This document shows, piece by piece, positions 35,511 to 45,368 of a stretch of DNA of 64,000 nucleotides. Positions within the stretch are counted from its first letter, which is position 1. Each line of letters begins with the position of its first letter. The DNA is from Trichostrongylus colubriformis. Taxonomy: Eukaryota > Nematoda > Chromadorea > Rhabditida > Trichostrongylidae. Below the pieces are notes generated by a model. That model did not search any database, was not told where the DNA came from, and worked only from the letters and a program-made list of their open reading frames with translations. Location of the stretch: NCBI GenBank assembly GCA_963978905.1, contig OZ022259.1, positions 30,605,994-30,669,993 on the forward strand. Direction: 5' to 3'. A program made the translations under genes and the position numbers.

Positions 35511-35560
35511 GTTTCGGCTTTACACAGGCTCTGAAGAAGGCGGTTTGCCGAAACGTTAGC
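35511..35560 (+). ncRNA. Hammerhead-ribozyme-like core (Penelope-type), degenerate
   Basis: CTGAAGA (35531-35537) is followed by an AGGC-GGTTT-GCC stem-loop and GAAA (35550-35553). This is the order of the conserved hammerhead core (CUGANGA, stem II, GAAA). There is one extra A before stem II, and no clear UH cleavage site or stem I/III could be assigned. GTTTCGGC (35511-35518) and GCCGAAAC (35547-35554) are also perfectly inverted. Penelope-like elements are known to carry such motifs. Activity is doubtful. Confidence 0.3.
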
Positions 35561-36917
35561 CAAATAGATATCATAACAATCTCGGAAGCTCAGCACAAGC
35601 GTCTTATTTTTATTGTATTTGTGAAAATATTGCCTAAGGTTGCATGTCACTGGATTGCACTACAGGAGGGGAAAGATTCTCCCATTTGAAGACTTACTCT
35701 TTCTGGTTATCCTATCTTTCTGTCGTTGCTTTGGCTGTTTAACTGGAGACGGGTTTTTGGGGAATGAAAGACCAAGTACCTGTAACAATTATTTCATTGT
35801 TTCTAGTCATCCTAATGAAATCTGTATGACGTAGTGCACAGAAATCGATCGAGTACCTTGCTTACTGCCATTACTTTTAACCGTAACGAAGCTTATCAGC
35901 ATTTACATTTGTGATTCATTTTTGCTTCTCCCATTGAAAAGAAGTAGCTAGTGAGTTCGACAAGCGAATCATTGCTTCTTGAGTGCGTATGATTTATTCG
36001 CTCAACTCATGTTCCTATATTATTTGGCTGACTCATCTCTTATGAAAGGCACTATCCGATAAGGCTTATCACGGATCATTACCACCACCACGGTAGAAAT
36101 AGCATTGCTCATCAACAATGTGTTGACGCTTTTCCATAGGCAGTTTCTTCTTCTCTGTTGATCAGTTTAGTAAGGCTGTTCCACTAAAGCAGAATTTTGA
36201 AGTCATATTGCAGACGGTCAACGTCGTAGTAAAGTTGTCTTAATAACTCCGCATTCCTAGCATAAATTCCACCTTCTCACGTCTCAAAATTCCACTTCTC
36301 AGAAAAAAAAGCGTTAATTAATGTGTACTATTGTATCCTAGTAACGACTGTCTGACGCTACAGTCGCCCGGCTCGCTGTGACTCATCTCACATTCAGAGC
36401 CGCGCTGGACGACTGTAAGTTCATGGGATTACTGGGTCGGAGTAATGGCCAGGGATATATCACATTGTGGAAGCAATATGCGATACTTTAATGTTTGAAA
36501 AGCAATTTTATCACTCATATTCGTTTATACCTATATATTGAATTTAGTTTAGTTTTTGAAGAAATTAAAAACGCAAGAAAATCAAAATATAACCTTGAAG
36601 TAGGTTCAATGTCTTGTTGACTTCTAGCGTGCCCTCCCAAATAGTGATGAGCCCAGCGAATAGTCGCGAAGAACGAGCAGCAGAAATCTATTTTGAGAGA
36701 TTGCCATTTTATCGTGGCATAGGCATGGAACAATACAGACAACTGTTAAAAAAAAGGGTGTATATGGCTATTTACCGGCCCATAGAGGCTTCTGAAAGCT
36801 ACCAGAAAATTTCGGGAAAGTCTCTCAAACTTTCTTCTATATATAACCTGATACGAAATCCTCAACAGCTCCGGAGGACCTGGTTGAGATGGGCTTGGTC
36901 CGAAGCGGAAGTGCTTT

Positions 36918-36983
36918 AACAAGAAGAGGCCACTAGCGATGCCGGATTTGTTATCCGTACAATGCTGGTGGCCTCTTGTTCTT
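36918..36983. repeat. Imperfect 19-bp hairpin
   Basis: AACAAGAAGAGGCCACTAGC and GCTGGTGGCCTCTTGTTCTT pair with two exceptions around a 27-nt loop. It lies right after the stop of a 101-codon plus frame (36614-36919) that has coding-like composition but no recognised domain. Confidence 0.5.
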
Positions 36984-37444
36984 ATAGCATTTCCGTCACA
37001 AAACAAGAAGTGCAATGGGTAATTTAATGCGCTGGTCGGTACTTGGGCTATACCAGAATGTTCTGACGCATAGCTGACCTCCATAATCTTAGGCTAACCC
37101 TGCATAGAAGCTGAAAATCAACATATTATAAGCTGGGAAAAATCTCTTCAAACGATCAAAACTCTTAGTATTTTCAACAAGTCTGACTGTTTTTCACTTG
37201 ATTTTACGAAACTTCGGTAATCCGATTATGCCAACGGTATACTTGGCTTTGTGATCGGACAACTAATAAGCGTGGCGCGCGGGGAGCAGGAACTCACTCC
37301 GCTTGAACATCTTAATTATAGAAAAAGAAGAAACGCTTTGAAAGAGCGCCTGAAATCTTTTGAGTTTCCGCTTCAAAGTGCACTTACCTCTCACCTCTTT
37401 GCAGTTTCCAGGAAGGGTGCAAATAAATGGATGTAGCGCGGGAG

Positions 37445-37516
37445 GAGCCCATGCGGCATCGCGAAGCCTCAAAGGGCGACGCGCGCACTGCACGACCGCA
37501 TCGGCTCCTCCTGCTT
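37445..37516. repeat. GC-rich hairpin
   Basis: GGAGGAGCCCATGCGG and CCGCATCGGCTCCTCC form a nearly perfect stem around a GC-rich centre (AAGGGCGACGCGCGC) in otherwise AT-rich sequence. Confidence 0.5.
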
Positions 37517-38055
37517 CGTTATGACTAAATACATAGTTATGCTGATCACTAAATAAACTATTCAAACCAAAATCAGAATGAGTTGCCTCATGTTGCATGA
37601 AACACTTGCTATGGTCTGTTGTCAGTATCCGCCGCTCCTCTCCAGACCAGAGTCCCATGTGCTGTGGAGTGATTGTGTTTTCAGCAGTTCCTGTTTGTCA
37701 TAACCACAAACATGAATCGCATGAACCGGAATTTAATGGGCTGGGATCCCATGCAAATTCCCTTTTGTACGTATTTCCATGTTTGTGTGTAACAATAGAA
37801 ATGTTATAATCAACACTGCATGAGTCCTCAAAACAATTTCTCTCTGAATAGTCGCGGTACATGATTTGGTTTGTTCGCTTTTTAAGGTCTTTCAATTAGT
37901 CGTCGTTTTCAATAGTCCTCTTTCCGCGTAAACTCCCGCGCCTTTTATGGCTCAACATGCAAGCTAGGAGAATGCTTAAATTTCTTTGTTATTCATAGTG
38001 TCATAGCTAGTTTCTTCAATGCAAATGGTCGTTGTTCTAATTAGGTGCACAAAAC

Positions 38056-38345
38056 TGATTCCATTAAAGGAGTCGTCCACGGGCATGCAAAGTTTTATGC
38101 AAAAGAGACGACAGCCACGTGGTCAGAGATGCAGTCTTCCGCGTTGAACTTTGAAAAGTTTCTATTTTGGCGCTCTGGCTTTGGCACTCTGGTCGCTGAC
38201 GGCTGTTCAACTCTTGTGGCGGAAATTCAGAGTTGCTTTTCTTCCACTTTCTCGATTTCAGCCTTGAATAAAAGGAGAGATAAAGGAGAATTCTCGGTTC
38301 TTTTCGTGATTTTTTTTCATGTACTGTATCTAGTAGAGTGATTCC
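38056..38345 (+). repeat. Dispersed repeat family (280 bp type), copy 4
   Basis: Begins AAAGGAGTCGTCCACGG (an end shared with the fold-back family). It then follows the 5186 copy in order: GCGGAAATTCAGAGTTGCT, TTCTTCCACTTTCTCGATTTC, AATAAAAGGAGA and finally AGTAGAGTGATTCC. Confidence 0.6.
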
Positions 38346-38452
38346 GAACGCACACTTCGCGATGATCACATCGGTCGATTTACCTTCGTGGAACACTAGA
38401 TTCTTTGGTAACTAGTCAGGCTACAACTTTTTCGCGTCGCTACGGTGCGCTA

Positions 38453-38683
38453 GGGTTTGTACCCTAATGTCAGGATGCCGCATGACGATGAGCGGCGTGC
38501 GACACAGTGTGTGCGAGCTTTGCGCGTCGCGGTAGTTGGGTCTTGGAACGATTACAACGTAATGCAAATGGTGCGATACGCAGCTGACTTCTAATCACTT
38601 CGGGACCCAACAATTTAGCTCGTCCGCATTGTTTGACTTGCGACATGCCGCAGTGCGGCATCCTGACATTAGGGTACAGACCC
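38453..38683. mobile_element. Mutator-like MITE, copy 1, with 9-bp TSD
   Basis: The ends GGGTTTGTACCCTAATGTCA and TGACATTAGGGTACAGACCC form about 30-bp TIRs continuing into AGGATGCCGCA. The element is flanked by perfect 9-bp direct repeats GGTGCGCTA (38444-38452 and 38684-38692). A 9-bp TSD is characteristic of the Mutator (MULE) superfamily. No transposase is encoded. Confidence 0.85.
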
Positions 38684-38929
38684 GGTGCGCTATCGCGGCG
38701 TTGCACCTGCTCGAATTCACTGCGACGCCACCCATTTTGCTCAGTTGACGAATAAGGGAGCCTGACCACTTACCCAAGAATCTGCCATTCTAGTATTATC
38801 GCGACATGTGCCTTTGAGAAGAGTTGATATCATGAACTTTCTGTGAACGATTCCATTATTTTTTTCCCTGAAAAATTTCTCATGCCCGTAGCCGCATTTT
38901 GTGTTTGTGACATATTACAATTTGTATGA

Positions 38930-39000
38930 TAGATAGGAAATGATAGATAGGGAAATATAAAAAATATATAAAAATATATATAAAAATATTAGATATAAAA
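38930..39000. repeat. Low-complexity GATA / ATATAAAA tract
   Basis: GATAGATAGG and AAATATATAAAAATATATAT runs. No other signal. Confidence 0.8.
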
Positions 39001-39242
39001 CGATTCACCTCATTCAGATAGTATAGTCCTGCTGATGCCTTCCTTCATCGAAGTCCAAGCGTTCCCCCCTCCCTGAATCCGTTTTTTCTTTTCTTTTTCT
39101 GACCATCAAACTCCCAGAACTGAGATAACTTTCTCCGAATTGTCCTATCCCTTGTACCAAACCCTGGTGTTCAATGTAAAGTGCCCTTGGAACTGCCATT
39201 TATGGGTATGGGTGAAACATTCAATCCTCAGTAGGTCAATAC

Positions 39243-39440
39243 TTCTAGGATAGGCTCCGCATTCTACTTGCATTCGGAATCGTAACAATATCTGCATGCG
39301 ACTTGGCCTGCACAATAACTTGTTGGCCATTGATTCGCCGATCTCAGAGAGATGAAAAGTTCAGTTAGCCAAGGGACTTGATCCTGGTTTTGATCTGCAA
39401 GAGGAGCGGCGCCGCTTTTCACTACATCACCGGTTTTGTG
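39243..39440 (-). mobile_element. tRNA-derived SINE-like element, copy C
   Basis: On the minus strand an A-box-like GGTGATGTAGTGAAAAGCGG (39431-39412) and a B-box-like GGATCAAGTCCC (39384-39373) are followed by a body sharing CAGGCCAAGTCGCATGCAG and GAATGCAAGTAGAATGCGGA with copy B. The Mutator-like MITE copy 2 starts 14 bp beyond its head. Confidence 0.6.
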
Positions 39441-39453
39441 AGGCGAAATCACC

Positions 39454-39693
39454 GGGTGTGTACCCTTACATCAGGATGCCGCACGACGACAAGCGACGTG
39501 CGACACAGTGTGTGCGAGATATGCGCGTCGCGGTAGTTGGATCTCAGAACGATTGCAACGTAATGCTAGGGATGCGATACGCAGTTGTCTTCTAATCGCT
39601 TCGGGACCCAACAACATAGCGCCTTTAGCTCGTCTGCATTGCTTCGCTTACGACATGCCGCAGTGCGGCATCCTGATGTAAGGGTACACACCC
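39454..39693. mobile_element. Mutator-like MITE, copy 2, with 9-bp TSD
   Basis: The ends GGGTGTGTACCCTTACATCA and TGATGTAAGGGTACACACCC are perfect inverted 20-mers, continuing into AGGATGCCGCA. The flanking 9-bp repeats are both GAAATCACC (39445-39453 and 39694-39702). The interior closely matches copy 1 (GCGCGTCGCGGTAGTTGG, CTTCGGGACCCAACAA). Confidence 0.88.
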
Positions 39694-39879
39694 GAAATCA
39701 CCTACTGAAGCACCCAGTATTCAAGAGGCAATTCAGCAAACGTACGAAGTAATGCCAGTGAGCAACCCATTTTGCTGCTAACGCCGGCTATTCGCCCTTC
39801 TTATGATAGCTGAGCTTTGCTTCGTCACCAGAATCCGTTCTGTGACAACTTTCCAATCAAATGAGCATGAGCACGCCAT

Positions 39880-40279
39880 ATATCGTTTTTCTGTTACCCA
39901 TCTATTTATGTTGTATTTGCTTAATAAAGACCGTATACACAATTTGACGCGAATAAGTGAGGATTCGGCTGAGATACAATTCCCCGAAATTCTCGGCCGG
40001 ATGGCGGGGCCTCGGGGCAAATGCTCTCCCGTTATCTCGCCGCTGTCAGAGACTCACTGCAAGAACAGAAAGTTACGTGAACAGTCCCACTCTCCCTTCC
40101 TAACCGCGGCGGACGACGAGACGGGGCTTTTACTCGGAAGCCCCGCCCACTGGGAGCTGTTTTTTTTTCAGCCGAATTCTCATTTTTTTGCGTGAAACTT
40201 ATGTGGCCCTTGTTAGGCAAATACAACATAAATATGTGGGTAACAAAGAGACGCATTTTTCCGTGGACGATTCCTTTAA
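39880..40279. mobile_element. Fold-back element (GTCCACGG-ended family), copy 2
   Basis: Arms TTACCCATCTATTTATGTTG...and CAACATAAATATGTGGGTAA, GC-rich centre GCCGCTGTC.../CGCGGCGGACGACG and a terminal CCGTGGACGATTCCTTTAA end at 40279. Its left terminal 20 bp is lost or diverged. Confidence 0.65.
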
Positions 40280-43200
40280 CCTTCATCCCACCAGGGCTAA
40301 ATCTGGTGTCGAGGAATATACGATGCCCCCAAGTATGATTATCGATTCTCGACCTTCCTTTTCACAGATCCCTCATGTTTCTGAAATTATCTCAATTACT
40401 CAAAGAGTGGTGGTCGTCGAGGCATCCTTGAGGATAACTTCGTCCATTCCATTACCCTCCCAACCCTAAAATACGATTCCGCTTTGAGAATCCCTCTACC
40501 CGTGCTTGGGCCTGCGTCATACCGCTTTTCACTGTCTCCATTAGTGGTGCAAACCCACAGCCCTCTTCAAATTCATCTTCAAAGTCCTTTTCAAGCAATT
40601 CCGCCTCTGTCCTTCCCTCATCCCTCGCTCTCATTTCCAGCCTTTCTCGCTCAATTGCTCAGCCTTTTCATCGAATGTCCTTCAGCATCCTTACTCTCCA
40701 GTTCTCCGAGTATCTCGTCGTTCTCTCATTTTCATGGGGGTCAATCAAGTTTGCGGTTTTTATTGCATGTGCTAGTGCATCGACTGCCGCTTTCGGTGGT
40801 GGTAATGCCAATCCTCGCCTCCCTCTCTTCCCTTCACTTTGGATGTTTAGAGGATTATATCATTCCGGACAGCTGCATCTTCCCAAAAATTCTCGATTAA
40901 TTTCAGAAAAACGATTGTCAGGGGAAATCGGTAATCACAAAACCTATCAATTTAATCCGTTAAATGGTTTTCATATCTGTTAAGTACTTTATCTGCTCAT
41001 AAGACCTTTTAAGAAAAATCACATTTCGGCAAGTTTTCCATATTAGCCGATTGCAAATGGAATATTACTCATGATAAATGAAAATATAAAAATCGCATTT
41101 CCATCTATACATTTTTTGCCCAATCACCGCAGATTATCAACGTGTAAATGCACAAACTGGTTTTTACCTTGTCCCTCCTAATCGGCTTTGCCCATTTCCA
41201 CCATATAGGCGACTACTTACTTACTCAGCATTTTTCCATTGTTTTGGGTTTCGTAGCCGTCTGGCAGCTTCGACTGAGATGATCGATTTGTTCCGTTTGT
41301 TTTGATTGTGAAAATAAAGTGGATTCACCAGTTGTCGGTATCGTTGACCTTTATGGTAATCAGCACGAGAAATTCCAGTCGAAGGGTGTGGTTGTTCGGT
41401 GCTGGTTATTTCATCCAAGCAGAGAATAGCGATCACCCCTCGATCGCGAAGGTTCCTGTTCCACCAATTAGTATCCTAAGAATCGCGCTGTAATGAGTGG
41501 ATACTTTTGTGATATGTGCGACTCATTGTATGACATCGGCCGTCGAACTTTGCACTTCTGTAGCTCCCTTTCCCTTGGGGTGTGAACGTCGGTTATGTTC
41601 CTTCGACATGAACGACGAGGTTGACTTGAACCGACGTATTCATTATGTTGGTTATTATTTTCTAAAACTGTACTTGAGGCGCTCGCTATGGTTGAGCCAT
41701 CGCGAAACGAATGATTTCTTCAGAATGAAATAGCTTCCGACATTATCTTGTTGTGTATGCATGGTCGCGGCTGAATACGTCCTGTAGGGTGTATCGTCTC
41801 GATAGAATTTTAACGAAGCTCTATGATTGGATAATGACACCTGCCGGCGCAGGTCTCCCCACGTGTAAGCGCGTCACGTGCTCGCATGACCGCTACGCAT
41901 AGCATATTCATCTGGTTGCGATCAATAGGTCAATGATGGGGAGTGCTACCACAACGTCAACGGGGAAAAAGGTGTTCGATTTCTCGAGTTTTTCATCACA
42001 TCAGTCTGATTTTCCTTCACTGTGGTACTAACTAGCTTTTCCACCCCCAATTTGAATTTCGGCGGAATTTCCCCATTTGATGCCTTTGACGAGACTTATT
42101 GTCACCAGCATATGCACTGTTGTGAGGAACTTAGTTTCAACTTTGTGTGAAGATTTTCCGTGAAAATTTCGTGTAAATAATCACATTACAGTTTGCATGA
42201 AGTGTGATCACTTGAATGCTGCTTACCATTTCAGCGTCTGATCCTCGTTGTTAACTCCTCTTTAGCGTGCGATTACCATGTGACTGTCGCGTTACGATCG
42301 GATTAAACCACAGTGAAAATTCCAATCCATCCCCGTAAATTCGGCTCGTCTGTATTTGAATTCCACAGAACAAATCGATTTGATGAAGGTGGTTAGGCTC
42401 TGAAGATTTGCATCGGAAATTCAAAGAAGCAAATAGGCATGAACGCTCCGATGGAATTCATCATAAGGAAGTGAGAACGAGGATTGGATTGATTGGAAAT
42501 CGCGCATATCGCCGATTCGCTGATTCTTCGCTTCAGTGAATCGCTAGTTTAGCGCGAATCGTTGCTGTAAAGTGGCGTTACAAGGGCACCCAGTGGCTCA
42601 TAATTATTTTTTCATATCGCCTCTAACCATTTACTTGATTTTATTTTGCTAGCACAGGTTTAGGCCTATTGTTCTATGTCGTTCCCATAGCGTCCGTGTG
42701 ACTTCGCTGATAACCAGTCTGCTTAATTATACCATGCACATACCTTCACTGGTGTTGATCTTTGTGCCCGTAACTCATGGAACATTCCTATGCACTTACT
42801 GGGCAGTTTTGGTGGCTCTGAAATCCCCTCTCGCCCTCCCTCACCAGTGCTTAGGTGCCCGGCCACTATTTCCAAACCTCAGCAACTTTTACAGACTATC
42901 GTGCTTCACCTATGGCATCGTGCACTGCGACAGAGTCAGCATGATAATGAGAGATACCCATGCACTCTTTTTTTTTTCAAAAGACTAAAATACTAACCCG
43001 TCCCTAGTTCGATGGGTGACACTTGCCCCTTGCCTCCTTTTGCTTGAGATTACTCTCCTTCTCTGGCTGCCTCAACTCAACCAGCAACCATCTGCTCCAG
43101 CGAAATAGGATATCCCTCATCGAGGTTTCCTCGTGCGCTGTAAAAAGCGGATAACACGTGAATATGTCCCTATGACGCGATAACGCTCTTTTTTTTAACC

Positions 43201-43443
43201 CACTGCTGTACTCCTTGAAGATCCCTCGGCCCCCCATAAGCCGCCCCCTGCCAATTCGTTTGCCAAACATTACATTATCACTGAACACTTCCTTGCTTGA
43301 ACTTCCTTTTTCGCTCTACTGATAGAGTGCTCCCTTAGATTCACATCTGGACTGCTAAACTCTTTGGATGCTTTACTTGGTAAATGTTTTGGTAATTCTC
43401 CTTCATCTCAAAGCTCTCAAAGTCTGTGCCACTCGGGATGGTG
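40280..43443. other. Long stretch, no firm gene
   Basis: 40452-40760 on the minus strand gives a charged, helical frame (RTEAELLEKDFEDEFEEG) that is broken by stops upstream and may be a pseudogene fragment. The plus-strand 138-codon Leu/Pro/Ser frame over the same bases is judged its shadow. Nothing is recognised from 41.5 to 43.4 kb. Confidence 0.35.
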
Positions 43444-43683
43444 GGCTGTGTATCCTTATGTCAGGATTCCGCACCGCGGCATGTCGTTAGCGAAGCAATA
43501 CGGACGAGCTAAGGGCGCCATATTGTTGGATCCCAAAGCGACTACAAGTCAACTGCGTATCGTGCCCCCAGCATTACCGTGTAATCATTCTAAGACCCAA
43601 CTACCGCGACGTGCATAGCTCGCACACACTGCGTCGCACGCCGCTCGCCGTCGTGCGAAATCCTAACATAAGGGTACACATCC
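43444..43683. mobile_element. Mutator-like MITE, copy 3, reverse orientation, with 9-bp TSD
   Basis: TIRs GGCTGTGTATCCTTATGTCA / TAACATAAGGGTACACATCC. The interior is the reverse complement of copies 1 and 2. The flanking 9-mers are GGGATGGTG (43435-43443) and GGGATAGTG (43684-43692), one mismatch, consistent with an older insertion. Confidence 0.82.
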
Positions 43684-43692
43684 GGGATAGTG

Positions 43693-45368
43693 TACAGGTG
43701 GAAATCAACTAAATTGCTTCCTTGCTTCTTCCTTTCATTTTACTCTGTAATCGTTCATTTAAGTTGACCTCATCGGTTAGATTACCATAATCCAGATCGA
43801 TAGTGCCACTATTGTAGTAGGATTAAACTGTGCGCTGTATAGGTCCCAAAATCCCGTTAGTAGTAGGAAGCTGCGCATACAGGGAGAAACAGAGAGTTTC
43901 TCGAAGACTTTTGAGGGTATCACAAACCTACCTTATGCAAATATGAAATAGCTAATTTTGCGAGTTTTTTTTTTCGACAGCAAATTCGGAACCACCGCTG
44001 TTCAAATAACATAAGATAATTTTCGTCTCAATTTCAATTGACAATATCAGGGTATATGGAACGCAAGGGTAGGGATTCTAGTCCCATCCATCTAGGGGCC
44101 ATGCTTTTGCCGCATCTCATCATAGTTTCTCTTTTTATCAACATTCTTCCTCTTCATCTTCTTTCAATTATTTTGTCTAGTTTTTGTTGGTAATTAGGCA
44201 GCCAAGCGAATATTTGTCAACGAGTAATAAGCAAATAAATAATCCGCTTTGCATATAAAAACACTTGCCTGGCACTAAATGAGCACTGATTCTTACTCGG
44301 TCCTACGTTTTACGAAATCGTGGGAACCGGCGGAAAATGATGACTCATCGATGACGAGGTGTCGGCCGCGCCCTAGTTATTACCCCTTCACTGCTTGGTA
44401 CACCACTCTCTAGCACCACCTAGATGTGGATAGCCTCAGAGGCATTTTAATTCCTTTTTTATTTATTCCAGGCATTACCGAATGGAAGTCTAATTTAGTT
44501 CATCCATTTATTTCCCATTTTTTAAAAATTCATTATTAAATTTCTATCAGTGATTGAAAGGAAATGCTCTAAGCTGTTTCACAGTGCTGTAGAGTCCCCG
44601 TCAAATTGACTAATCGTCCCGCTGCTGACATATGTATCTGATAACATCGACTGACGTCAATCAAAATTCGATCGCTTGATACCCTTGAGTGGCTCCGATT
44701 GCGTACAGCTCCTGTATGGTTGAGATATCTGAACGCAGTTGGGACCTACCGACCTCCAACAAGTCCCCATCCCTTTTTCTCACTCGCGTTCTTTAAGATA
44801 GTGTTTTTGAACTATCCTTTCGATGTTCCAATTTTATGTTTATTGGTTGGGAGACTTGCCACAACTCATTTTCTATTTCTTTTTACCTCGAACCCTCCTT
44901 CCGTCAATTATCCAGTATGGTAATGGCATTTTGAGAGATTAACAGAAACATTACCCTCCCGAATTTTTTTATAAACCTTTTGCAGCATTTCTGCGACCCG
45001 TTTTTTTTCAAATCAGCTGACCCTCTTCGGGTAGCATTCTCCTCAGGTCTTAGAATTCGATAGGCCTCATGAAACTGAAAATGTTGGTTTTTACCATTAT
45101 CCTATATAGAAGACCAAAAACAAATGGAATTCTATTCCTGTGCTTTTAAAAAGTATTCGCCAAGTTCCCATTGCAGTGATTGGACAAGAGGGGTTCGAAA
45201 ACACGCTTTAAAAATAACGCGCTCCAGAAAGAACTACGTTTGGTGCACCGCGTCTGCGCACGCTCTAGGCGCCCACTGTTTCTTTGCCATCCGCTTTCTT
45301 TATTTGTTCCGATCCTTTCTGTTTGTGATATGTTTGAATATCTTGAGCAATATTCTGCTTTTGCAGGA
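43693..45368. other. Upstream region of the Ral gene
   Basis: No exon can be supported. A spliced 5' UTR exon or trans-splicing must lie upstream of the TTTTGCAG at 45366, because only GA separates that acceptor from the ATG. This arrangement is typical of SL trans-splicing in nematodes. Confidence 0.4.

Noticed and set aside
45124..45366. Open frame upstream of the Ral start
   Set aside because: It is in a different frame from Ral and ends in intron-like sequence before a clear TTTTGCAG acceptor.
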